47,343 nt of DNA from B33-G16 sp964611035 (GTDB taxonomy: Bacteria; Desulfobacterota; DSM-4660; Desulfatiglandales; B25-G16), in contig CAZSWT010000023.1 in the NCBI GenBank assembly GCA_964611035.1, positions 1 through 47,343 on the forward strand, in the 5' to 3' direction. A program made the position numbers and the translations under genes. How positions within the stretch are numbered: position 1 is the first letter of the stretch; each line of letters begins with the position of its first letter. Shown piece after piece: positions 1-8,689 of this stretch. A model generated the notes under the pieces. That model did no database searches. It worked only from the letters and a program-made list of their open reading frames with translations, and was not told the DNA's origin.

Positions 1-403
1 AGGGTGCCTTTCGGGCAAGTTTTTCAAAGAGGGTCCCGCTTGCAGAGGGTATTTTCCGCTTGCGCATGATGATCAAATCGATTTCATGCTCTTTCGCCCT
101 GCGCAAAAACTCTATCAAGGGGGAGCCTTCCACTACCTCATAGTCGATCTGGGTTTCAGGGTGACCATCAAAGTATTTATCGACAAGGGTTTCCATTTCG
201 TGCTGTGCATATTCATCAACTGGCTGAAAAAGATCAGGATACTCAGCACGGAGTTCATCCGGAATATCTGCTGTGCTCACAACGTGGAGAAAGGTGATCT
301 TTTCGGATTTTGCCAGTCTGCTGATGAGGCCTGCATAGCGAAGAGAGGCTCCGTCCTGGTTAACAAATGAAATCCCAACCAAAAGCCGATTGTATCGATA
401 CAT
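1..403 (-). CDS. Universal stress protein (UspA family), 3' end cut by window edge
   Basis: The reverse strand is open from an ATG at 403 to the window edge (134 codons seen, stop outside). An AGGAG-type ribosome site lies just upstream. The N-terminus MYRYNRLLVGISFVNQDG is a typical first beta strand of a Usp domain, followed by a helix with the 'LRYAGLISRLAKSEKITFLHVV' pattern and, about 80 residues later, 'EGSPLIEFLRRAKEHEIDLIIMRKRK', matching the Usp second half. The final GxxG-9x-GS/T nucleotide motif is not reached, so ATP binding cannot be judged. Usp proteins are cytoplasmic stress or signalling proteins. The gene points away from the RseC-like gene; I see no operon partner in the window. 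Confidence 0.8.
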   Translation of the reverse strand, partial: MYRYNRLLVGISFVNQDGASLRYAGLISRLAKSEKITFLHVVSTADIPDELRAEYPDLFQPVDEYAQHEMETLVDKYFDGHPETQIDYEVVEGSPLIEFLRRAKEHEIDLIIMRKRKIPSASGTLFEKLARKAP

Positions 404-644
404 AGTGACTCCTTTTTTCTGTGTTAGTGTTGAGAGCTTTACATAACTTATATTTCCTTAAAGAGGGTGGGCTTTAAAGCCAACCCTTGCTATTAGGATG
501 CAAAAAATAGCTATGTTTTGCAAAGATATAAACCTGGATTGCGCCCGGAATATATATGAGCCGGCATAGCGGTGAACAACGGGTGAGGGGAGTATAGGAT
601 AATTTCAAAAAGCGGTCAATTGAAAAGGTGTTAATAAAAATGCA

Positions 645-672
645 TTGACAACTGATTGTTGATATGTATTGT
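645..672 (+). promoter_or_regulatory. Likely sigma-70 promoter for the RseC-like gene
   Basis: TTGACA (645-650) and TATTGT (667-672) are separated by 16 nt, 38 nt before the start codon at 710. This is the only promoter-like pair I see in the 306-bp gap between the divergent uspA-like and RseC-like genes. The gap also has an imperfect palindrome at 467-488 (GGGTGGGCTTT/AAAGCCAACCC) near the UspA side. Pattern match only. Confidence 0.5.
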
Positions 673-709
673 AACCTCCAGGAATTGTAGGCGCACAAAG
701 GAGTGAAAC

Positions 710-1222
710 ATGGCACAAGAAAAGGGTCTGGTCACCAGCATTACCGAAGATGGGTGGGCGCAGGTGGAAACCGATAGAAATGATGCGGATTCTCACTGCG
801 ATTCATGCCGGGTTTCGTTTGGATGCAATTCCGAGATGACCATCAAGGCCATAAACAGGGCTGGGGCAGGAGTGGGTGATCTGGTTTCCATACACCTCAG
901 CTCAGGGACAATAATGAAAAGTGCTGCAATTCTCTATTTGATACCAGTAGTAGGCCTGATTTCAGGGGCTTCTATGGGTGAGGGTTTAAGCACGAGATTG
1001 GCCATTAGTCAAACGAGCGCTATTGCGCTCTTAAGCCTTGCTGGCTTTATCCTGGGTTTTATAATAACAGCCCTCATATCCAGATGGATGTCAGGTCGAC
1101 GCACGCTTAGCCCCATCATAACCCGTATCATACGGCGTGGACTTGTGGCTCGTGACTCTTCTCTAAAGCCTTTAATAAAGAATCCAAATGACTCTCGCTC
1201 AGTATCTGGCGATGCCGGATAA
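710..1222 (+). CDS. RseC/MucC-like membrane protein (SoxR-reducing system family)
   Basis: 170 aa, start supported by AAAGGAG 7 nt upstream. The N-terminal cytoplasmic part has Cys30-x2-Cys33-x5-Cys39, the cysteine pattern of the RseC family, followed by two hydrophobic segments (about 68-88 and 97-125) and a basic tail. RseC family members are inner-membrane proteins tied to SoxR reduction with the Rnf/Rsx complex, or to sigma-E control. In anaerobes they often sit with rnf genes, but none is visible here, so the role is inferred from family only. The C-terminal 35 residues are not family-typical. It is followed by 193 bp with no recognised gene. Confidence 0.75.
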   Translation: MAQEKGLVTSITEDGWAQVETDRNDADSHCDSCRVSFGCNSEMTIKAINRAGAGVGDLVSIHLSSGTIMKSAAILYLIPVVGLISGASMGEGLSTRLAISQTSAIALLSLAGFILGFIITALISRWMSGRRTLSPIITRIIRRGLVARDSSLKPLIKNPNDSRSVSGDAG

Positions 1223-1415
1223 TAAAGCTTCCAATATCTCCCATACGCATACTATTACCAAAGAAAAAAATATCAAAAATATTCACCCCCACTGCATTAC
1301 GGGCTACCCGTGAAGATGTAAGCTCATAGTTGCTGATACCCATTCTGCGTGAAAAACCTTGATATCTTTTGAAATTTAAGGCATTATCTCGAAAAAAAAC
1401 AAGGGGGTGGAACAA

Positions 1416-2081
1416 ATGCCAGTGATAACCATATCCAGAGAAATTTACAGCGAGGGCAGCTATATCGGGGAGAAGGTTGCAGAGGCCCTTGGCTACCATT
1501 TTGTAGATAAGAGCATGATGGAAAAGGTGTTTACAGAGCACAGCATTGTTCAATTAAGCGAGGTGTATAACTCCGGGCCGGGATTTTGGGCACGCTTTGA
1601 CGATATGAGGACGACAACGGTCAAGTTTTTAAAACAGGTTATCCTTGCCCTGGCCAGCCACGGTAACATGGTGATAGTAGGCCGTGGTGCCTTTGCAGTG
1701 TTGTCTACTTTTGCAGACGTACTAAACGTGCGGGTACAATCACCTTTCCCTGTGAGGGTACGGCGGGCTATGGAAAAGGAGAGAATAGCAGACCGTGGCA
1801 GGGCCGAGGCATTACTCAGGGAGTGGGATAGAGAGCGTGACGCTTTTGTTAAGACGTTTTACGATGTTAGCTGGCATGATGCAACAGCAGCCAGTGCATT
1901 TGACCTGGTAATCAACACCGGCAAGGTGCCCCCTGATGTGGCGGTTACCTGGATTATCCAGGCACACACAGAGCTGAAGGAGAAAAAGCACGGTAAGAAG
2001 CTTACTACTAAAACCATAGAGGTGGATACCGCCCTGGCTAGCACTGTTTCCGAAGTGTTGGGCTATCATACCATCCATTAG
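1416..2081 (+). CDS. Cytidylate kinase-like family protein
   Basis: About 221 aa. I chose ATG 1416 because AAGGGGGTGG lies 5-9 nt upstream; an in-frame GTG at 1407 overlaps that ribosome site. The start PVITISREIYSEGSYIGEKV is the hallmark of the 'cytidylate kinase-like' family: a degenerate P-loop (normally GPxGxGKS) replaced by SR-x-(Y/F)-GSGG-like residues, here SREIYSEGSYIG. Later 'GNMVIVGRGAFAVLS' and 'RVQSPFPVRVRRAMEKE' match the NMP-kinase core and lid. These proteins are widespread in anaerobic bacteria; their substrate is not established, so I do not call it cmk. No operon partner is evident. Confidence 0.75.
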   Translation: MPVITISREIYSEGSYIGEKVAEALGYHFVDKSMMEKVFTEHSIVQLSEVYNSGPGFWARFDDMRTTTVKFLKQVILALASHGNMVIVGRGAFAVLSTFADVLNVRVQSPFPVRVRRAMEKERIADRGRAEALLREWDRERDAFVKTFYDVSWHDATAASAFDLVINTGKVPPDVAVTWIIQAHTELKEKKHGKKLTTKTIEVDTALASTVSEVLGYHTIH

Positions 2082-2178
2082 AAGGCATTCTGTCAAGAAA
2101 ACCTTACTTCTCTATGTGAGATGTGGGGCTTTTCGATTGGAGGTTTATCCTAAACAACGCCATAAAAGGGCCAAGGCT

Positions 2179-3171
2179 ATGCTAAAAACACCTATTTTTC
2201 CCATTCAAATTGTTCTTAGCATTTTCTGCATCACCCCGTATCTTTTCGCTGATGAAACTGAAAAAGAAGTCTTCCAGCCTCGTATGATCTATGAATCTAC
2301 AACTTTTTTACAGGGACCCAATACGTATATCACAGTGGGGATTGGCGGACTGAGCGGGGATACTACCTATCAAATTGGGGGGAGGTATGTTACTCCATCT
2401 GGAAGTGGTACCTATCATTTTCCAATAAGCAAATTAGAGTTTCCCTTAGATATATGGATGATTTCTGTAGAAGAAAGCAAAGAGTTCGCAACAAAAAATT
2501 TAAAGGTGAGCGTAGGTGCGAAAAAAAATTATACAAGTGATGCAGGAAAAATGGAAGACTCAGACTGGTTGACTGTAGCGAATCCATCTCAGCTGGATGT
2601 ATATTCCCAAAGCGATGCATACCTTGATGCATTAATACTTGGTATAAGTGTTTCCTACAGGTTTTTGGAAAGGCAACACTGGTCATTTATTGCAGGAGTT
2701 GGATATATTTACCAGAACTTTGACTACGAATGTAAGCTTAACCGACAATGGTCTCCCTCTGGCCTGTCAGGATATGATTACACAGGAACTGGCAGTGTAG
2801 ATTTAACATATGAATTGACCTATAGTATTCCTTATATTGAAATCGGAACACAGTATATATTCAACAACAAATGGAGCCTATACGCGAGCCTTGGTTACTC
2901 GCCAATTGTCCATGCAGAAGATTTGGATATCCATGTGTTACGGGCCAAGGTTTCAGAAGGAGACTGCGATGGGGATGCTATCTTGTTTTCGCTAAAAGGG
3001 CGGTATACTGTTTCACGAAGTTGGTTTTTCGCGCTTCAGCTTGATTATACGTATATCAATACAGATGGGAGACAAAAACAATATACAGATGGGGCATGGA
3101 GTGCAACAATCGACCAAGAGATCACAAGTGAGCAGCTATTTGGCGCTTTATCTGCAGGATATGCATTTTAG
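2179..3171 (+). CDS. Omptin-family outer-membrane protease homologue
   Basis: 330 aa from ATG 2179, where a clear signal peptide begins (MLKTPIFPIQIVLSIFCITP, cleavage probably after LFA); upstream in-frame codons lack signal character. The mature protein alternates short amphipathic strands and ends in Gly-Tyr-Ala-Phe, a beta-barrel sorting signal. Omptin landmarks are in order: 'ISKLEFPLD', then 'GKMEDSDW' (Asp127, Asp129), 'YSIPYIEIG', and 'HAEDLDIH' (Asp248, Asp250, His252). In OmpT the pairs Asp83/Asp85 and Asp210/His212 form the catalytic site, and all have counterparts here. Omptins are outer-membrane proteases cutting between basic residues and usually need LPS. Activity is inferred. 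It is flanked by a kinase-like gene and an IMPase on the same strand, with no functional link. Confidence 0.75.
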   Translation: MLKTPIFPIQIVLSIFCITPYLFADETEKEVFQPRMIYESTTFLQGPNTYITVGIGGLSGDTTYQIGGRYVTPSGSGTYHFPISKLEFPLDIWMISVEESKEFATKNLKVSVGAKKNYTSDAGKMEDSDWLTVANPSQLDVYSQSDAYLDALILGISVSYRFLERQHWSFIAGVGYIYQNFDYECKLNRQWSPSGLSGYDYTGTGSVDLTYELTYSIPYIEIGTQYIFNNKWSLYASLGYSPIVHAEDLDIHVLRAKVSEGDCDGDAILFSLKGRYTVSRSWFFALQLDYTYINTDGRQKQYTDGAWSATIDQEITSEQLFGALSAGYAF

Positions 3172-3298
3172 ATACTATTTTTTTAATGCTTTAAATTAGG
3201 TAGTTATAAAATATATTTAAAGTAAACTATTATAGTTACTACATTTTAATGATTACCCTTCTCATATTCGGATAATCCTATAAAAAGAATAAAATAGA

Positions 3299-4081
3299 AT
3301 GAACGATTTCAAAGAGTGTGCAATAGAAATAGCACGAGAAGCAGGGATATTTCTCAAGAATAAGCTTAATTCAGTACATACAATCCATTATAAGGGAGAG
3401 ATTAATCTGGTAACAGAAGTAGATAAAATCTCTGAAGAGATGATCACCTCCAAAATAACTACCCTGTTTCCCGATCATGATATCCTGGCGGAAGAATTTA
3501 CCGATATAGATAGCGGATCTGATTTCAGATGGATTATAGACCCTCTGGATGGAACTACTAATTATGCCCATGGGTACCCCTATTTTTGTGTTTCTATAGC
3601 ACTTGAAAGGCTCGATACCATGATTGTAGGCAGTGTATATGATCCTATGCTCGATGAAATGTTTGTGGCAGAAAAAGGGAAGGGCACCTTTTTAAATGAC
3701 AGAGAAATCCATGTGTCGAATACTCGCGGAACAATCAAAAGTCTTTTAGCTACCGGGTTCCCGTATGATATTCGGGAAGACAGAAATAATAATCTAAATT
3801 ACTTTAATGAAATGATCCTCAAGGCACAGGCTATTAGAAGGGCAGGGTCCGCAGCACTGGACCTTGCATATGTTGCAGCAGGGCGCTTTGATGGATTCTG
3901 GGAACTTAAATTAAATCCCTGGGATATCGCAGCAGGATGGTTGCTCGTAGAGGAGGCAGGTGGGGTTGTAACAGATATAGGCGGGAACGAATATTTCCTT
4001 GAATCTCCATCTATTTTGGCATCGAATGGAAGGATTCATAAAGAGATGATGGCTGTTTTAGGAAGTGCATCCTCTATTTAA
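3299..4081 (+). CDS. suhB: Inositol monophosphatase family protein
   Basis: 260 aa, full family length. The Mg-binding signature is complete: Glu65/Glu66 (ILAEEF), Asp81-x-Leu-Asp84-Gly-Thr (DPLDGTTNYAHGYP), and the distal 'NPWDIAAG' Asp near residue 208. It should dephosphorylate myo-inositol phosphate or a related sugar phosphate in the cytoplasm; SuhB homologues also take part in rRNA antitermination, which cannot be judged here. Its 3' end overlaps the convergent tatA by 8 bp. The ribosome site is weak (AAAAAGAATAAAA). The upstream 125 bp are very AT-rich and probably contain its promoter. The gene symbol is by family similarity only. Confidence 0.85.
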   Translation: MNDFKECAIEIAREAGIFLKNKLNSVHTIHYKGEINLVTEVDKISEEMITSKITTLFPDHDILAEEFTDIDSGSDFRWIIDPLDGTTNYAHGYPYFCVSIALERLDTMIVGSVYDPMLDEMFVAEKGKGTFLNDREIHVSNTRGTIKSLLATGFPYDIREDRNNNLNYFNEMILKAQAIRRAGSAALDLAYVAAGRFDGFWELKLNPWDIAAGWLLVEEAGGVVTDIGGNEYFLESPSILASNGRIHKEMMAVLGSASSI

Positions 4082-4370
4082 TGATCTTTGTTATCTTTTC
4101 TGCCTTTTTCTTAATTGCAAGGCCTTTTTTGACCACCGGCACTTCTTTCATTACCTTTTCGACCAATGTATTTTCTATGGATGTTCCCTCTTTGTGTTTT
4201 TCGTTTGAGCTTTCTTTGGCATCATTCGGGGTTATATCCTGTTTCACCTTTCTGAATTCCTTTATAGCACCTCCGAGACCCTTACCAATTTCTGGTAATT
4301 TCTTGGCACCGAAGATGAGCAAGATAATTCCCCCAATAATAAGCAGCTCTGTGGTACCCAGGCCAAACAT
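4074..4370 (-). CDS. tatA: Sec-independent protein translocase TatA/E subunit
   Basis: 98 aa. N-terminal membrane segment MFGLGTTELLIIGGIILLIF, the invariant FGAKKLPEIGKGLGGAIKEF hinge and amphipathic helix, then a charged, lysine-rich tail. This is the standard TatA architecture; TatA oligomers form the channel that exports folded, cofactor-loaded proteins. TatB and TatC are not in the window. It lies 79 bp downstream of the helicase stop on the same strand, and its 3' end overlaps the convergent suhB gene by 8 bp. Confidence 0.9.
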   Translation of the reverse strand: MFGLGTTELLIIGGIILLIFGAKKLPEIGKGLGGAIKEFRKVKQDITPNDAKESSNEKHKEGTSIENTLVEKVMKEVPVVKKGLAIKKKAEKITKIIK

Positions 4371-4448
4371 TGCTTTATCCCCCCTATTTAGTTACATATA
4401 TCGGAATTTTTGCAACGCATCAAGATCAGTGTGGTTTTGTTTAATCCC

Positions 4449-7355
4449 TCAATCCCTTAATCCCTCAATTATTTTATTAATATCCCAGTCGACTAACAAT
4501 CGCACTCTTTGATTTTGATTTTTGTTCACATAGACAAGGTATCCCTTTTCCAGACCATACACGAAAAGATCTCTGGTTAGTATAACATCCTGTTTGCAAT
4601 AGTCAGTTAATTTTTCTATCTCCCCTGCCTTGAACCATTCCAGGGCCTTGAGCCCATTCGCTGATTTTCCTTTATTGAGGGTCTCTTGCGCCAGATGATC
4701 AAGACTTAACCTGTATCCAAGCCTATTATAGATATCCTCAAGTATATCAAATGTTGGTATGGTATGTAAGGTGTGGCTTGTGTACGGTGCAAGAACTGCA
4801 TAATCAAATCTTTTACAATTAAAACCAACCACAAGATCAGCTGTGGTGAGCTGTTCAATTAACGCATCTATCTGATCTTCTGTGAAGGTATAAAAACGCT
4901 CATCACGGCTATCGAAAATTACAGCCACTGATACCATCATTAAATGTGCATTCTGCCATCCACCTACGTCTTCCGCTGACTTCTGCGTCTCTAAATCAAA
5001 ATAACAAATCCTTTTTTTATCCACCACTTGAGCCCCCATTTCGTTATGTGCCGGAAAAAGAGAATCTTTCTTTTCCTCTCCTGCAATAGCAGGAATATCT
5101 GACAAAGGTATTACGCCTGTCAGGGCCTCTAAAATCAGTATCGCAGCGTTTTTATCTAAGGGCTTATTGCCTGAACCACACTTTGGCGAATATATGCATG
5201 AGGGGCAGCCATGCTCACAAGGACAGCTTTTAATAAGCTCCAGGGTCTGACTCAACAGATCCAGGATTATATCGAAACCCCTCTGTGCAAGCCCTACACC
5301 CCCTGGATAGGAATCATAAATAAATATAGCTGATTTTTCTACCTGGGGATGAAATGTGTATGATATTCCTCCAAGATCATTTCTATCACATAATGCAAAA
5401 ATGGGAAAGAGACTAATGGTTGCGTGTTCTATGGCATGAATACCCCCCATAAAGTGATACCCTTTATCGTTCACCATTTTTTTGATACTATCCTCAATAA
5501 TAACCCACAGCCCTACTGTCTCAAATGTCTGGGGAGGAAGCTCAAGCGGGAATACACCAATCAATTCCTGGCCGGGAGTCCTCCTTTTCTCATACCCGGT
5601 TATTGTTTCCGTCACTTGAAGATTTCCAAGTTTCACAACAAATTGCCCTTTTGGCTGGCTTCTGGTAATCTTGATAATCTCGGTTTCTTTTTCCGATCGT
5701 ATCCGGGTAAAATATTTCAGTTCTGTGTGTTGAGCAATAATGTTTTTTTTGCCGATCAGTAACTTCTCTACGAGATATGGTCTGGCCCTATGAAGATATA
5801 TTGCACCCGGATGACACTCCTTGAAGGCTCGTATTCCATCAACGGTTCCTATCCCCTTTCCTGTTTTCGCATCAAATATGGTGTAGCTTTCACCAATTGA
5901 GCGTATGTTTACCCTCAGATGTGGCCTTTTTTTGGTCGCAAACCATATCTGTTTCCCTTCGCTCGTCCTGCTAAGCTCACCAACCGATTCTAAGAAATCA
6001 CAATGATCAATGAGACCATTGTGCCAGAATCGGCTATCCTGCAAGGTGAGAGGATTTTCTGCTGCTGCACAGGGTAAATGGGCCCGTATAACATGGGCAT
6101 TGTCCGGATCAATGACTGCAGCTTCAAAGGATTGCTCAAAAAAGGAAGCTGGATGTTTCATAAAGTACTGATCCAGGGCATCTTGATTGGCAACCAGGAT
6201 TACGAGAGAGTCTCTCCCGGAACGCCCCACTCTTCCTCCTCTTTGCCAGGTATTAATGATGGTTCCCGGGTATCCGACTAATATACATACATCCAGGTAC
6301 CCAATATCAATTCCCATCTCCAGGGCACTAGTCGATATAACACCGAGCAGATTTCCATTTGTGAGCCTTTTTTCAATACTGCGGCGTTCTTCAGGTAAAA
6401 AGCCAGCCCTGTATGAGCTGATCTTATCCTTTAAATCTGGCGCCAGTTGTTTAATCCACATATGAATGAGCTCAGTGACCTTTCTGGATTGGGTGAATGC
6501 AATGGTTCTAAAGTGAGCATTAAGACATTGGATGAATAATTGCGTGGCTAAAAAATTGGTGCTGGTCAAGGGATTGAGAAACATAAAATACTGTCCGGAT
6601 TTAGGGGCACCGCTGTGGGAAATCACGTCTAATTTTTTGTCTATGAGACTTGTACCAAAATCATGAGGATTTTGGATAGTGGCTGAGGAAAGGATAAATT
6701 GTGGTGTGGTATTATACAGAAGGCAAATTCTTTTTAATCTTCTCAATATCTGCGCAAGGTGTGAGCCAAAAATTCCCCGATACGTATGAACTTCATCAAT
6801 AATCACAAAGGCCAGATTAGAAAAAAACTCAGACCATGTTTCGTGATAGGCAAGAATGCCTATATGGAGCATGTCAGGATTAGTCAGGATGATATTTGGA
6901 ACCTTCTCTTTAATCCTCTTCCTGTCGCCTGTTGATGTATCGCCATCATAAATGGCTGCACTGATCCGGACTTTCTGGAGCCCGGAGGTAAAATCATGGA
7001 GATTTTTTAGCTGATCCTGTTCCAAGGCCTTAAGAGGAAAGATATAAAGGGCTCGCGCTGCTGGTGTTTTTAATATTGTTTCAATGACACCAACATTATA
7101 GATAAGGCTTTTCCCGCTGGCAGTAGGGGTAGATACTAAGATATCTTTACCTGCTTGTAATCTCCCGATGGCCTCGGTTTGGTGAGCATACAACGCTTTG
7201 ATATTACATTTTTGAAGGAGATCTAAAATGTTTTGAGAGAAGGGTGTGCTCTGATTGTATTGAGGGTTTTGTTGAGAAAGATAGCGATGATAGATTACCT
7301 GGGGGCCAAGATCCGTTGAATTTTTTATTTGTTTAACAAATTCTGATAATTCCAT
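4449..7355 (-). CDS. MrfA-like DEAD/DEAH helicase fused to MrfB-like DEDD exonuclease
   Basis: 968 aa from ATG 7355. The reading frame continues upstream to 7538, but that part is repeat-derived low-quality sequence and ATG 7355 has a nearby AGG. Helicase motifs: STPTASGKS (75-83, Walker A), DEVH (187-190), SSAT, then 'TSALEMGIDIG' and 'QRGGRVGRSGR' in the second RecA domain. The DUF1998-type zinc region has Cys711, 713, 717, 720 and 726. From about 781 a separate RNase H-like domain follows: FDLET (Asp787, Glu789), a second Asp851 in FNCKRFD, and YCKQDV (Asp923), the DEDD exonuclease set. In Bacillus, MrfA (YprA) and MrfB (YprB) are separate proteins repairing mitomycin-type DNA damage; here they appear as one chain. 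Repair function is inferred. Confidence 0.85.
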   Translation of the reverse strand: MELSEFVKQIKNSTDLGPQVIYHRYLSQQNPQYNQSTPFSQNILDLLQKCNIKALYAHQTEAIGRLQAGKDILVSTPTASGKSLIYNVGVIETILKTPAARALYIFPLKALEQDQLKNLHDFTSGLQKVRISAAIYDGDTSTGDRKRIKEKVPNIILTNPDMLHIGILAYHETWSEFFSNLAFVIIDEVHTYRGIFGSHLAQILRRLKRICLLYNTTPQFILSSATIQNPHDFGTSLIDKKLDVISHSGAPKSGQYFMFLNPLTSTNFLATQLFIQCLNAHFRTIAFTQSRKVTELIHMWIKQLAPDLKDKISSYRAGFLPEERRSIEKRLTNGNLLGVISTSALEMGIDIGYLDVCILVGYPGTIINTWQRGGRVGRSGRDSLVILVANQDALDQYFMKHPASFFEQSFEAAVIDPDNAHVIRAHLPCAAAENPLTLQDSRFWHNGLIDHCDFLESVGELSRTSEGKQIWFATKKRPHLRVNIRSIGESYTIFDAKTGKGIGTVDGIRAFKECHPGAIYLHRARPYLVEKLLIGKKNIIAQHTELKYFTRIRSEKETEIIKITRSQPKGQFVVKLGNLQVTETITGYEKRRTPGQELIGVFPLELPPQTFETVGLWVIIEDSIKKMVNDKGYHFMGGIHAIEHATISLFPIFALCDRNDLGGISYTFHPQVEKSAIFIYDSYPGGVGLAQRGFDIILDLLSQTLELIKSCPCEHGCPSCIYSPKCGSGNKPLDKNAAILILEALTGVIPLSDIPAIAGEEKKDSLFPAHNEMGAQVVDKKRICYFDLETQKSAEDVGGWQNAHLMMVSVAVIFDSRDERFYTFTEDQIDALIEQLTTADLVVGFNCKRFDYAVLAPYTSHTLHTIPTFDILEDIYNRLGYRLSLDHLAQETLNKGKSANGLKALEWFKAGEIEKLTDYCKQDVILTRDLFVYGLEKGYLVYVNKNQNQRVRLLVDWDINKIIEGLRD

Positions 7356-7498
7356 GTGCCTGATGGGTGTAGTAGGTTTAATTAACCCCTTTAAACCTTC
7401 AGCTATGCTGATGGTCCTAGCTTTGCTATGCGGGTAAGTGAGAGAATATTTTTCACCGCCCGCTTCGCTCGAGTCGCAAAGTTCGCAGAGTGAATAGA

Positions 7499-7743
7499 TT
7501 TTCCCTTTGCTGTTGAGAGGACAGCAAAGGGAAAACATACAGCTGTTGAGTGTTGAACCAGCATCATGGACAGGTATCTGTCCCTGGATATAATACCATC
7601 ATGCCCGGTAGGGCTGAGGATTTTAGCTTTCCGGCCTCTCAGCGGAAAGCTAAAAAATATCTCCCTTAGCGTTCTCTGCGGCTCTGCGGTGAAGATTACA
7701 GACCCTTTTAGGGTCAATATCAGGCCACCCGTTTTACGGGTGG
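7499..7743. repeat. Array of six consecutive perfect hairpins
   Basis: Within the 558-bp gap between the divergent helicase and the cNMP-PilZ gene lie six perfect inverted repeats in a row: 7499-7513/7521-7535 (15 bp arms), 7568-7573/7578-7583 (GGACAG/CTGTCC), 7603-7606/7611-7614 (GCCC/GGGC), 7621-7633/7643-7655 (13 bp arms), 7701-7706/7710-7715 (GACCCT/AGGGTC) and 7725-7732/7736-7743 (CCACCCGT/ACGGGTGG). The stems differ in sequence. Flanking copies of TTCACCGC occur in opposite orientations (about 7451 and 7686), part of a 'CTCTGCGG...CTGCGGTGAA' repeat of a kind common in environmental genomes. No coding signal seen. Confidence 0.75.
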
Positions 7744-7913
7744 TAGTTGACTATTGACAATATCTATCATATTTTTACCCGGATTGTAATATCAGTTATT
7801 CGTAAAGGGAAATTTATCCTGGACAAATTACCATATCTTCTTTATTTTACACTCAAAAGACTTGTTGAAACGTTTTTCAAGCATTTCTCTTAGTTTCGTA
7901 TAAGGTTTGATAC

Positions 7914-8684
7914 ATGGCTGAAAAGAAAAAAACACCTCCAGTCGTTCATCTATCGTATTCAAAGGGTGAACTGATAATTAAAGAAGGAGATTATGGAATA
8001 TCAATCTATAAGATCTATAAGGGACATGTGCGAATCTTTAAAAAGTCAAATGATACTATTATTCTCTTGGCTACGTTAAAAAGAGGGGAGGTTTTTGGAG
8101 AGATGACATTTTTTAATTTTCTCCTTGAACCAAGATCAGCATCTGTTGAAGCAATAGATGATGTTGAGCTCGAAGTCTGGCATCCTGTGCGGCTTGCTGA
8201 AGAATACAAAAACATGCCTGCGATATTACGGTATATTATTCAACAGAGCCTCCATAGGTTGCTCAGGATGAACAGAGTTATTGATGAATTAACTGCGAAG
8301 AAAAAGCGAGTCAAGGAAAAACAATTAGCAGCAGAGAAGAGAGACAATAAACGGAGATATTTCAGAAAAAATTGTGATAAGGAATGTAGTTACCGTTTAG
8401 CAACCCATTCAAAAAAAGTAAACTTACATGGCGTTATTAAGGATATCAGTCCTATGGGTTTAGGGATTGAGGTGAATGCGAGAAATGCAATACATGTGAG
8501 CCATAAGCCTGGAAATCAGCTGAAAATTAACTTCAAGCTTTCTTCAGGGAGCAGTATCAATGAAGCTGTCATAATAAAATCATTGAAAAAAAGTACTGTT
8601 CCTGGCTGTCTTTTCTTGGGGTTAGAATTTCAAGATATTAGCAAAGATGCATTGAAACAGATAGGTTTTTTCATGATGTCGTAA
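7914..8684 (+). CDS. Cyclic-nucleotide-binding domain plus PilZ domain protein
   Basis: 256 aa. Residues about 10-115 form a CRP-type cNMP-binding fold (YSKGELIIKEGDYG..., GEVFGEMTFFNFLLEPRSASVEA). A Lys/Glu-rich linker (about 118-142) leads to a PilZ-like domain: RRYFRKNC near 145 (the basic c-di-GMP contact region), then 'GVIKDISPMGLGIEV' and 'LGLEFQDIS'. The protein probably senses a nucleotide signal and c-di-GMP; no DNA-binding HTH is present. The canonical PilZ D/NxSxxG is present as DISPMG, with Pro in place of the usual residue. It stops 5 bp before a second cNMP-domain gene, so the two are almost certainly co-transcribed. Confidence 0.8.
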   Translation: MAEKKKTPPVVHLSYSKGELIIKEGDYGISIYKIYKGHVRIFKKSNDTIILLATLKRGEVFGEMTFFNFLLEPRSASVEAIDDVELEVWHPVRLAEEYKNMPAILRYIIQQSLHRLLRMNRVIDELTAKKKRVKEKQLAAEKRDNKRRYFRKNCDKECSYRLATHSKKVNLHGVIKDISPMGLGIEVNARNAIHVSHKPGNQLKINFKLSSGSSINEAVIIKSLKKSTVPGCLFLGLEFQDISKDALKQIGFFMMS

Positions 8685-8689
8685 AAGGA

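Noticed and set aside
7356..7538. Upstream extension of the helicase ORF
   Set aside because: Repeat-derived sequence without family similarity; ATG 7355 fits the start of the domain.
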